A stretch of 64,000 bases of DNA from Pogostemon cablin. Lineage: Eukaryota > Streptophyta > Magnoliopsida > Lamiales > Lamiaceae. The DNA lies in the NCBI GenBank assembly GCA_023678885.1, contig CM042963.1:27655542-27719541 (forward strand), written 5' to 3'. Under the pieces are notes generated by a model that saw nothing but the letters and a program-made list of their open reading frames with translations, made no database searches and was not told the DNA's origin. Below are positions 22,384-33,415 of this stretch, one piece after another. A program made the translations under genes and the position numbers. Position 1 is the first letter of the stretch; each line of letters opens with the position of its first letter.

Positions 22384-23934
22384 TTGTTGGTTGGATTGAA
22401 GTATTTGTTTTCAGGAAAGGGACAAGGATCAAGTAAAGGTAAAGGAAAGGAAGAGGAGGAAAGATCGAAGAAGAGGCATGACAGGCCTTCGAATTTGGAC
22501 AAAGTAACAAGGAAACTGAGGCTACAAGATCGTTTACCCAAAAATTTCAAGATCCAGATGCAAGATTGGGATGAGATCAAAGAGAAGTGAGAAGAAGTTT
22601 CAGACAAGATAGCTCGCACTCGATACCAAGATGATGAAGCGATGAGGATAATGAGAATAGGGGATGACATATTTTGGATGTTCGATCAAGTAGGGATCCG
22701 AAGATTCATGGAGTTGAAGAGGCCGACGTACTTCCATGTTACAGCGGAAGTAGTTTGCTCATTTGAGATGGAGAAGGACCCGCTTGGATACCCATATCAG
22801 TGTACGTTTCAGCTTGGCGGAGTGAGTAGGAGATGGACGTCTGAGGATTTCAATGAGTTGTTTGAGACGCCTTTAGAGATCCCTCGATTGGAAAATGATG
22901 CATTCAGTGCAAATCGGTTTTGGAGGGAGATCACCGGGGAGATTCGAGATTATAAGATCAGACAGGCTCGTGCTTCCGCAATAAAGAACCCAGTCTTGAG
23001 GTACATGGACCGCGTCCTGAGCAACACGTTATTCGCCCGCTCGGAGGGGAGTGTTGTGCCTAGAGGAGAGCTTTACGCCATGTGGTGTATGCTAAACGGG
23101 GTGCAGTTCAATGTTGGAGCTTATTTCATTGCGCAGCTGCATCGATTCAAGACCATTGGATTTCAAAAGGTGAATATTGGAGGGTTACTGACGATCGTGG
23201 CTGAGCATTACAACTTGGATCTCACCGGCATTACACCAGTAGAAGGAGAACCCGATTTGATGATGATCACGTGCGTCAAGGGAGGATTTGCCCATTTTAG
23301 AGATGGAGATTAGTTCTTCACGAGGGGTCTCAAGCCTTTCGAATTTATGTTCCCCTTCGACGTGAGCAACTTGACAACTATTCGAGTAGCAAGGAATAGA
23401 TTGATGAATTCTCTCGGACATATCGCCTTATCCGTGGCAGTGAAGTCGGGTGGTGATTGGAGAGCGGTAGCGCAGATGTGTGCTGAGGGGAGGATGGCTG
23501 AGTTACAGCAGATCATTGATCAAGGAGAGTTCCGTCCACCTCAGCCACAGCAGCCTGAAGAGGAGGATCAGGTAGATGAGCAGCCGGAGATGGAGATTCC
23601 GGAAGAAGAGCAGCATGACGCGCCTCAGCATGCTCCGGTACCGCAGCAGCAGCGGGCAGTCCCAGGTACATGGGAGCAGCTTCGCTTGATTCATGAGCCG
23701 CTGGTCGTGGTAGTAGCTGCACAGTAGGAGACGAATAGGCAGCTCGCGCTCGCTAACGCCAACTACGCCACGCTGAATGAGAGGTACTCTGCCTTGGATG
23801 AGCGTGTTGGTAGAGTGAGTAGTCGAGTGGATATTATGGATAGGCACATTACCAGTCTGTGCCGAGCTGTGGAGAATAGGATGGATGAGGATGACAAAGA
23901 TGATGATGAGGATGATGATGCTCCTAGGGAGTAG
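22384..23934 (+). pseudogene. AthA Athila ORF1/env-like protein frame (broken)
   Basis: One frame begins with a lysine-rich segment (GKGKEEEERSKKRHDRPSNL), followed by a conserved core resembling the Athila ORF-1 family: FQLGGVSRRWTSEDFNELFE, FWREITGEIRDYK, RYMDRVLSNTLFARSEG, LYAMWCMLNGVQFNVGAYF and VNIGGLLTIVAEHYNLDLTG. A proline/glutamine/glutamate-rich part, a coiled-coil-like segment and an acidic tail (DEDDKDDDEDDDAPRE) follow. Stops at 22588 and 23311 are private to AthA (TGG in AthC). The TAG at 23725 is shared with AthC at 40598. The frame lies where Athila elements carry an env-like gene; no signal peptide or membrane helix is evident here. Its function is unproven. Confidence 0.82.
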
Positions 23935-25260
23935 TTTCAGGTTTTCTTTTGGCTTCTCCGATTCATCTTATCTCTCATTCATCTTTTTATTCTTACAGAT
24001 TGGGGTGTGATTCATGTGTGAGTGGCATGTACTTGATATAGTTGATCTTGTATGATTGATTTGTATATGGGTTGTTGATTCTGTGCATTCATGTGTTTAC
24101 GTGTTTATTTTCATTGAAAGAGCATGTATAATTTGTTAAGTATATGGAATTCATGAGCAATTGATTTTGATTATGTGCTACGAGGAGTACTAGGAATTGA
24201 TTACCTATGTGAGGATTTGAGCCTCTATCATGATTGATCATGATAGTTTATTTTTGAGAGAATTATTCGTATGAACGTATTCTAGAACTTGGCTTGGAGT
24301 CTTGTGTGAAACTTACAATTGAAGAAATATTAGGACATGATCTTAGGCCATTTTTGATTAATTGAGTACTTAGCCAAATTTTACCTTTCCTAATGATTTT
24401 ATAAACCTTTGGTAGCCCTGTTTGAGCCTTTTAAAAGCTTTTTCTTTGGCAAGCCAAATAAAAGAGCCTTAATTACCTTATTTGAGATTTGAAAATACCC
24501 TATTCATTGGTAGAGAGAGTAAAGTGAATAAGTGTGCAAGAAGAAAAGGAAGATGGAATGCGGTTTAGTAAGAAAAGTACATGGTTAAATCTTGTTAGGG
24601 GTAGTACCTGAAATTGGTACCCCGAATTGCTTATACATGGGGCTTGAAGTTTTAAAAAGCATCCGAATGATGTTCGAGAAGGGTGGTGCCTACAACTGGT
24701 ACCTGAGCGATCAAAAGAAGAATGATGTTGATGCAAGGAAGAGAAGGAAAATTGAAAATTGCAAGTGCAAGAGAAGAATTGGAGGAGAATATGAAGCCGA
24801 ATGAGAAATCAAGAACCTCCAACGTAACTCTCTACTAGTGTTTTAAGTCACTATGTCCAAATTTTCCTACCCTTTCCAAAGAGCCAACATTACAACCTAG
24901 AAACAAGTCCTTTGTGATCCTAGTATTAATTTGATGTGAGTTGCTTTTTGAGACCTTTGCCAAGCTTATGGTTACGCGTGAATATAAATTGATATGAGTA
25001 TTTATACTAGCCTATAGTGCCTCACGCACGTGAGCGAAAGAGAGTAAAGACTTATCTTGTCAGCTAGATTACTTAGTACTCCGAATGGTGTGTGATTGGA
25101 TTGATTTTACATGAGTGAAATATATGATGCAAGTAATTCTTGTTTGATTCAATGAAATGGCATGTGTAATATGTGTTGTACTTGATCTTGTTGAATTATA
25201 CACGACTCTTATGGTTTAAATTGGTTGCCTCAGGACGAGCAACATGCAAGTTTGGGGGTT
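23935..25260 (+). other. AthA 3' untranslated region and polypurine tract
   Basis: Non-coding. It contains two copies of a GGTRGTRCC...GGTACC word (about 24598-24622 and 24685-24708) and ends in the polypurine tract TTTGGGGGTT (25251-25260) directly before the 3' LTR. Confidence 0.75.
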
Positions 25261-26927
25261 TGATGAGTGTGTAAATTCACAAGTTTGGCACTATGTTTTG
25301 TGCTAGTTTTGGAGAGTTTTGATGTGGAAATAGGTGAAAAACCTATATATATTGTGAATTAGCATGAATCAGGTGTTAGTGGAGCTATTTGACTGGTTTT
25401 CTTAGCAAAATAGAGTGAAAGTGCCAAGAATCGAAGAGACGGAGTCGAAGCCATGCGAACCGCCTAAGAAATAGGAGGGTTCGACCTGGTTGGATGAGGG
25501 TTCGACCTCTCCAGCAGGTCGAACCAGCATTGCTGAGCTTACAGAAGAAGGTTCAACCATGACTCAAGTGGTTCGACCTGTCCATCAGGTCGAACCATGG
25601 TCAAACCAGTTCGCAGAAAAGAGGATTCGACCACGACGTTTGAGTTCGACTTGCCAGTTGGTCGAATCAGGAGCGGAAATTGTCCAGTGATGAGGTTCGA
25701 CCTGGGGTTCGACCAAGTCCTGAGTTGTTCGACATGTTAAAGAGGTCGAACCAGTGCAGAATTCTTCCAGTAGCTGGGTTCGACTTGGGGTTCGACCTGT
25801 GGCCAGTTGTTCGACCTGTTTGACGAGGTCGAACCTACGTGCGAGAACTTACCTTATCCAGATTTTCGAGGCCGAAACGCGTGAGATCACTTAGAAAGCC
25901 CATTCCAAGCCCTAGAGACGTGATTACAAGTATAAAAGGAGGCTCATACAGAGAATAAAGGGAGCTTTTGATCATCAATCATAAGGGAGACAAGAGTAGA
26001 GGTGGTGATCCATCCGGAGGGCTGTGACAGAGGTTCGCTGAAGGTTCAAGTAAGAATGATCAATCTAACCATGATTGTTCCTAGATCAATCATGGGCTAG
26101 AACCGCCTTGGTAGTTCTAGGGTTATGAAAGTTTCATGATGTAATTCATATTTCGTGTGTAAAACTCCGTACAACACTACCTGTGGTTTGTTTTATATAA
26201 GATTGCATATTTAATCCATACTCATAGTCGTTTTGTGCATCAATGATCGTTGTGTAGAGTCTGAATACATAACATGGTTATTGGTTGAGTGCGTTCACTA
26301 CTGAGCAGGGTTTATTGTTATAATTCTAAGTGAAGGGATTCCGAAGTCTTATTAGAACCGTCTTATATGAATATTCATTGATTGAATTAAATTTGGGTTG
26401 ATGAATAGGATGAAGAGTATAACTTTATAGTACCTAAAAAGGGAGATCAAGTCGGGTTAGATTCTAGACGTAGAAGATAATTGATTATGATAGTACCTAG
26501 AAAGGGGGGTGAAGTATATCTCTTGCTCCGAGATTATCCACACGTGTCAAGCGCATATTTACTTGTGTCTATAGAGTAAACTTGCACGGTCTAGTGATGC
26601 GTCCACAAACCACAGGGCAGAGTCGGACACCATCACATGAAAATACGAATTGCTAGTGAAACTGGATGACCCGACGAACTACCTACTATTCTTCTTGATC
26701 ACAACTCGCTTTTCTCTACTCTTACTATTTCTTTTGCTATTTCGATTAGAAGTCATTATTCCTTAAACCTTTACAATTACCAAACATAGTCTAAAGTATA
26801 CTAGAATATAACGAAATTGATATTTAACTGTCCCGTGGGTTCGATATTGTAACTTGGTCATCTTCGCGACTACAATTGATATCCTTATACTTGAGGATTA
26901 TTTTGTGTGTTGAGAAAACCCCTATCA
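25261..26927 (+). repeat. AthA 3' LTR
   Basis: 1667 bp, TG...CA. It matches the 5' LTR with about 40 differences by eye, mostly transitions, many of them in TTCGACC words. AAGGC follows at 26928-26932. Confidence 0.95.
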
Positions 26928-26932
26928 AAGGC

Positions 26933-27521
26933 TCAAGAAGGTAAATGGCTATTTATCAACGGCTTGCCAAAGAAAAAGCTTAAAGGCTCAAAAGGGCTTC
27001 CAATGATAATCATATAATAGGATAAGATAAATTTGGCTAAGTAACTCAATTGACAACATGGCCTAAGATCATTTTCTAGTATCTATCAATTATAAACTTC
27101 AAGCAAGACTCCATGTCAAGTTCTAGAATACGAGTATACGAACGACTCTCAAGAATAAACTATCATGCGTATAACACGATCAAAAGGCTCAAATCCTCAC
27201 ATGGGTAATAGAATCCTAAGCACTCTTCAAATCATGCAATCAATAACAATTTCCTATGAACTACAAGTAAAATAGAACATGCTCGTCATCAATAAATTAA
27301 CATGCATCAAAATAAGAGCACATGCATAACATGAATAATCCTCATCACTAAACAATCCCAAGCAAATAACTTCCAACAATCAGTCAATCATCATCACTAT
27401 CAAATACATGCCACTCACACATGAATCACAAAGTACACCCACAACAATCAAGCCTTCACCTGTAAAGTGTAAAAGAGAATGGGGATGAGAAGAATCAGAA
27501 AAGATAAAAGACCTGGCAGCT
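26933..27521 (-). other. AthB 3' untranslated region, right part
   Basis: Reverse-strand counterpart of AthA 23940-24440 (for example the 'tttctttggcaagcc' region). No coding sequence. Confidence 0.7.
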
Positions 27522-29036
27522 CTACTCCTTCGGAGCATCACCATCATCCTCCTCATCATCATCATCACTCCTTTCCGCTCACCACTGATCAATTGCTCTA
27601 TGGAGATCACTGATATTCTGAGCCATCAAGCGCTCACAGCTTTGCATCTGCCTCAACCGACCATCCATCGCATCATAGCGTGTATTGAGTGCGGCGTAGT
27701 TAGTATTCGCAAGCGCCAGCTGCCTGTTTGTTTCTTGCTGGTTCGCATTGAGTGTGGCGAAGTGCTCGTGCATCAATTGGAATTGCTCCTAATAAAACTG
27801 ATCCTGAGCTACCCAATAATCTTGTTGTGGCTGTGGCTGCGGTGGTGGCTCGAAAAACTCCTACTCCATTGGCTGCCGAGGCTGTACCTGAGGCATATCT
27901 ATCCCCGGATAATAAAAAATGGGTGGTGGCTGCATCTCGTCATCTAAAAATTCAGCTGAATCTCCTATCATAACCATGTCCTCATCTAACTCAATCCCAT
28001 GAGATCGAATATCAGCAAGGAGTCTCCAGTCTCCTCTTCCCAAGCACGTCTCCGAGATAATCGTGTGCTCTGTGGTATTCATCAATAAATTACTGTCAAC
28101 TCTAACCGTAGTGAGATCAATAATTACCAACAGAAAACTGAATGTACTAGGATTCTTTCCTCGGATGAACATCCAAGTATCATCTGCCGCTCAATCAGCC
28201 CCATCCTCACACATGATGTCAAGATCAAATCTGGATCCCCTTGGATAGGCCTGTGCCTGGTCAAATCGACTCTATAGTACTCAGCGATCAAGGTGATGAG
28301 ACCTCTGATATTCACGCTGTGAAATCCATAGGTCGTGAACTTGTGCAACTGATTGAAAAAGTACGCTGCTATGTTGAAGCGAACTCCATGAAGCATGCAC
28401 CACACCACGTACAGCTCTCCTCTCGAAATGCAACTCCCTTCGGATCTTGCAAACAACATATTGCTCAAAATTTTGTCCATGTAAGCGATCACGGGGTTAC
28501 AAATGAAGGCAACCTTGGAAGTATTCAAATTATAACGCTCTTGCCTCCCCGTAATAGCTCTCCAAAACTCATTCGGCTTGAAGTCATCATGCTCCACATC
28601 CGACTCATTCTCACAGCCAATCAATTCATTAAACTCTCAGGCCCACATCATCTGCTCTTGCTCGCCAATCTGCATATAAATACCATAAGGAAGGAATCGA
28701 TCTCCATGCTCAATCCTTAACGTGCACAAGACCTCCGCCATTATGTGGAAATAAGTCTCCTTCATCTCTATAAACCGAGTGATGTCCGCCTATTTGAACA
28801 TCCAACGAATGTCGGTGAGAATATTAATTTCCCTCATAGCATGATCATCCTGATATTGCGTCCTTGTGATCTTTTGCGCTATTGCAGTCCAAAGATCCTT
28901 CTTCTCCACCTAATTTAGAATTTTCAACCCATAGTTGGATGGCCTCCTCTTCCCCATCCTTAATTTCTTGACCATCTCTTCAAACGAAGGCGACCTAAGT
29001 CTCTTCCTCTTGGATGATGAAGCAATCCTTTCCTAC
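27522..29036 (-). pseudogene. AthB Athila ORF1/env-like frame (broken)
   Basis: Minus-strand counterpart of AthA 22384-23934. A basic N-terminal part (KRKRLRSPSFEEMVKKL) leads into the core (NEFWRAITGRQERYN, YMDKILSNMLFARSEG, LYVVWCMLHGVRFNIAAYF, VNIRGLITLIAEYYRVDL). A coiled-coil-like segment (NQQETNRQLALANTNYAALN) and an acidic tail (DDDDEEDDGDAPKE), ending TAG at 27522-27524, follow. Where AthA and AthC share a TAG, AthB has a glutamine codon, so the tail was once translated. AthB has its own stops, including one after DQW near 27579. Confidence 0.8.
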
Positions 29037-30758
29037 AAGAACAATACTTCAATACATTCCCAAAAGAGATAAATATACTCCACCTAGACTAGCATGAATC
29101 CTACTTAAGATTTCAAATTCATGTGCTTCAACAACTTAATCTTAAGTGTTTATCAATCACAATTGCATCTCCAAATCAACACTTTCAATCAAGACTATTG
29201 AGGTTCGATTAGTCTTAACATTTCTCCACATAAACACTATAAATTCCACACATGCTTTCACCAACTCCACACTTAAACATGTTCAAATTCTACCCTCAAT
29301 TGCACCATAACAACACCCAAATCAATGAGCCCATAGGTAAACTTCGAAATTAAACTAAAGCCCATGCTTCATGCATCATCAATTTCACAAGAATTCCATA
29401 ATTCGACGTAAAATAATTCAAGTGTAAATTCGAATAAGAACTTCAATGATTCAACAATTAGATCCAACCCAAACTAGCATGAATCCATTCACCCATTCTT
29501 CACTAAGCATTAGCACTACAATTCAAGAGTAAAAAGTGAGGAGAAACATACCTTTGCTTGACATGGTGTACGTGTGGTGATTGGCAACAAGAACCCCAGA
29601 AATTCAAGTAAAAAGCCCTAGATTGGACTTGAAATCCCTCGAATTTGGATGCGAAGTGTGTGGAATGGAGAATTTAGGTATAGAAAAGAATTTGGAAAGA
29701 AGGACTTACGGTTATAGATTAGTGCTCGAGAAAAGGTGATGGGTGTATGTCGAACAGAATGAAAACTGACCGTTAAAAACTGACTCCGGGCTCCGTTCGA
29801 CTTGAAAGGACTAGTCGAACAAGGGTTTCAAGTCGAGCAACCTGAAATTCCCTTTTAAAATTAGTGTTGTTCGACTTTCGTTTGACCAAAATTTGTTGGT
29901 CGAATAAGTACTGGAAGTCAAGCAAACTGCCCAGTCGTGCCCCTTGTTCTCCTCTGTCCTGCTCGACCTTCATTCGACTTCACACTTATGATCGAGCAAC
30001 AATGACTTGGTCGAACAAACTCTTTGGAAGATTTTGCACATTTTGTTCGACCATTGCTCGACTACGGCATTTTGATCGAGCAGTAAAGTCCAAATCGAAC
30101 AAACTCTCTGGAAGAGTTTGCACATTCCGTTCGACTTCCATTCGACTTACCAATGTAGTCGAACAACCTTGTCCTGGTCGAACAACCCTACTGGAAGATT
30201 TACGCATTTTGTTCGACCATTGCTTGATCAAACAGCATGGTCGAACAACCTCCTGAAAGTCGAACAACACCTCGAGCTTCATAAAATTCATACCCTTCTC
30301 GTATTTTCCTGCAACAATGAAACTATAGGACAACATCAAGTACAAGATAGCAATAACTAAGCTCGAGAACCACTTTCATTCCAAATAACATCAAGTGTAA
30401 CTCCGCAATGACACTAAAAAAAATAAAACACCACTAAACACTAGGCAAATTGCAAAAAAATCGATGCATCAAAACTTGCTAAAGTTTTAATATACCGCAA
30501 AAAACCAACTCCCCTAGCAAACGTTACAAAGAAAAGATCATACTTTCCGCGCTAAGTGAGGTAAGTACATCACACCCCCCAAACTTAGTAGAAACTACAG
30601 TCGAAACTAAGTTTGCAAAGAGATATTATTTTCGAATAATAAGCACATCAAATATAAAAATTTCTTACTCACACCAACAAAAATAAAATAATAAAACGAG
30701 AGGGAAAGCCCCCAACAGGCAATCATGTTTAACGTTGGAAAGTCACGAAGGTACCAAT
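29037..30758 (-). other. AthB spacer between integrase and env-like frame
   Basis: Minus-strand equivalent of AthA 20840-22383. It contains the third motif cluster (29790-30255) and an internal polypurine-like tract (near 30575-30590). No gene is seen. Confidence 0.75.
29790..30255 (-). repeat. AthB palindromic motif cluster between pol and env-like frame
   Basis: Many TTCGACC/GGTCGAA and GCTCGAC/GTCGAGC words, for example GTTCGACT...AGTCGAAC near 30138-30162. Position equivalent to AthA 21320-21725. Confidence 0.87.
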
Positions 30759-31635
30759 TTAGCGCAAGGTATCTTCAAAGATGACGCAAGCATCATCCAG
30801 TGACTTGTAATGCTTCAAACGATGCCCATTTACCACGATAATGTCCCCATCTTTGTCCATCAACTCGAAACTCTCCCCTCCGCAGGCTCTATGGATAATG
30901 AACGGCCCCGTTCACTTTGATTTCAATTTCCCTGCGAAGAGCTTCAAACGAGAGTTAAAAAGTAATACCTCATCACCTTTCTTAAACTCCTTGTATGAGA
31001 TCTTTGAATCATGCCATTTCTTCATTCTTTCCTTAAAGATCTCTGAATTCTTATAAGTACGATTTCTGAACTCGTCCAATTGATTGATATGAGTCATCCC
31101 CAACTTCTTTTGATCCTTTAAAGACAAGTTTAAACTCCTCAATGCCCAAAAAGTTTTGTGTTGAATCTCTACGGGTAAGTGGCACGGCTTTCCATCGATA
31201 ATTTGTTACGGTGACATATCCAACACCGTCTTATAAGCAGTCTGGAACCCTCACAAAATATCATTGAGCTTTATAGCCCAATCCTTTCTATTGGTTCCGA
31301 CTACTTTTTCCAAAACTTGTTTCACTTGTCAGTTGGAGACTTTGGCTTGCCCATTCGCTTGAGGGTGACAGGGTGTAGTAACCCTATGCTTAACTCCATA
31401 ATCCTTAAGCACCTTTTCAAGAAGCTTATTGATGAAGTGAGTACCTCCATCACTTACTAGTGCTCTAGGAACTCCATAGCGGGCAAAGATATGTTTCTTC
31501 AAGAACAATAAAACAGTCCTTGAATCATTCACGCGAGTGGGAATGGCTTCCACCCACTTAGAAACATAATCTATTGCTAAAAGAATGTAGAGAAACCCAT
31601 TAGATGGGGGAAAAGACCCCATAAATCGATCCCCC
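30759..31635 (-). pseudogene. AthB integrase, C-terminal part (split by AthC)
   Basis: The reverse-strand frame resumes at the AthC insertion point (31635) and covers the integrase catalytic core (MGSFPPSNGFLYILLAIDYV, LVSDGGTHF, PQANGQAKVSN) and C-terminal segment (FKKGDEVLLFNSRLKLFAGK), ending TAA at 30759-30761. The N-terminal zinc-finger part lies across the insertion at 43809 onward. Several stops and frame changes occur around 31140-31330. Confidence 0.85.
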
Positions 31636-33303
31636 TGATGAGTGTGTAAATTCACAAGTTTGGCACTATGTTTTGTGCTAGTTTTGGAGAGTTTTGATGT
31701 GGAAATAGGTGGAAAACCTATATATATTGTGAATTAGCATGAATCAGGTGTTAGTGGAGCTATTTGAATGGTTTTCATAGCAAAACAGAGTGGAAGTGCC
31801 AAGAGTCCAAGAGACGAAGTCGAGCCATGTGAACCGCCCAAGAAATAGGAGGGTTCGACCTGGTTGGAGGAGGGTTCGACCTCTCCAGCAGGTCGAACCA
31901 GCATTGCTGAGCTTACAGAAGAAGATTCGACCACGACTCAAGGGGTTCGACCTGTCCATCAGGTTGAACAAAGGTCGAACCAGTTCGCAGAAAAGAGGAT
32001 TCGACCACGACGTTTAAGTTCGACTTGCCAGTTGGTCGAATCGGGAGCGGAAATTGTCCAGTGATGAGGTTCGACCTGGGGTTCGACCAAGTCCTGAGAG
32101 GTTCGACCTGTTCAAGAGGTCGAACCAGTGCAGAATTCTTCCAGTAGCGGGATTCGACTTGGGTTTCGACCTGTGGCCAGTTGTTCGACCTGTTTGACGA
32201 GATCGAACCTATGTGTGGAAACTTACCTTATCCGGATTTTCGAGGCCGAAACGCGTGAGATCACTTAGAAAGCCCATTCCAAGCCCTAGAGACGTGATTA
32301 CAAGTATAAAAGGAGGCTCATGCAGAGAATAAAGGGAGCTTTTGATCATCAATCATAAGGGAGACAAGAGTAGAGGTGGTGATCCATCCGGAGGGCTGTG
32401 ACAGAAGTTCGCTGAAGGTTCAAGTAAGAATGATCAATCTAACCATGATTGTTCCTAGATCAATCATGGGCTAGAACCGCCTTGGTAGTTCTAGGGTTAT
32501 GAAAGTTTCATGATGTAATTCGTATTACGTGTGTAAAACTCCGTACAACACTACCTGTGGTTTGTTTTATATAAGATTGCATATTTAATCCACACTCATA
32601 GTCGTTTTGTGCATCAATAATCGTTGTGTAGAGTCTGAATGCATAACATGGTTATTGGTTGAGTGCGTTCACTACTAAGCAGGGTTTATTGTTATAATTC
32701 TAAGTGAAGGGATTCCAAAGTATTATTAGAACCGTCTTATATGAATATTTATTAATTGAATTAAATTCGGGTTGATAAATAGGATGAAGAGTATAACTTT
32801 ATAGTACCTAAAAAGGGAGATCAAATCGGGTTAGATTCTAGACGTGGAAGATAATTGATTATGATAGTACCTAGAAAGGAGGGTGAAGTATATCTCTTAC
32901 TCCGAGATTATTCACACACGTCAAGCGCATATTTACTTGTCTCTATAGAGTAAACTTGCATGGTCTAGTGATGCGTCCACAAACCACAGGGCAGAGTCAG
33001 ACACCATCACATAAAAATACGAATTGCTAGTGAAACTGGATGACCCGACGAACTACCTACTATTCTTCTTGATCACAACTCACTTTTCTCTAACTCTTGC
33101 TATTTCTTTTTGTTATTTCGATTAGAAGTCATTATTCCTTAAACCTTTACAATTACCAAACATAGTCTAAAGTATACTAGAATATAATGAAATTGATGTT
33201 TAACCGTCCCGTGGGTTCGATAATGTAACTTGGTCATCTTCGCGACTACAATTGATATCCTTATACTTGAGGATTAATTTGTGTGTTGAGAAAACTCCTA
33301 TCA
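31636..33303 (+). repeat. AthC 5' LTR
   Basis: TG...CA, 1668 bp. Motif cluster at about 31853-32213, TATAAAAG at 32305, hairpin at 32443-32469. Confidence 0.95.
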
Positions 33304-33309
33304 AGTTCT

Positions 33310-33327
33310 TGGCGCCGTTTCCGGGGA
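33310..33327 (+). other. AthC primer-binding site (one mismatch)
   Basis: TGGCGCCGTTTCCGGGGA lies six bases after the LTR. It differs from the AthA site by one base (G to T). Confidence 0.85.
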
Positions 33328-33415
33328 CGGCGTAAAATATCTTTTTGTATTATTTCTAGTTTATTAGGACTATTTACCTTGTTTTGTTGTTTTCTCTCTT
33401 ATTCGTTTTAGGTGT

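Larger units (their letters stand above)
13291..26927 (+). mobile_element. AthA: Athila-type Ty3/gypsy LTR retrotransposon, full length
   Basis: LTRs at 13291-14955 (1665 bp) and 25261-26927 (1667 bp) start TGATGAG and end CCTATCA. A perfect 5 bp duplication AAGGC flanks the element (13286-13290, 26928-26932). It carries a perfect 18 nt tRNA-Asp-type primer site, a gag-pol in one frame broken by three stops and one frameshift, an Athila ORF1/env-like frame, and a polypurine tract. About 40 LTR differences by eye place its insertion after AthC and before Cop1. It has an in-frame 306 bp deletion in gag relative to AthC. Confidence 0.95.

Noticed and set aside
24592..24804. 70-codon frame in the AthA 3' UTR
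   Set aside because: It is not conserved in AthC or AthB, and the underlying sequence is better explained by the paired hairpin words.
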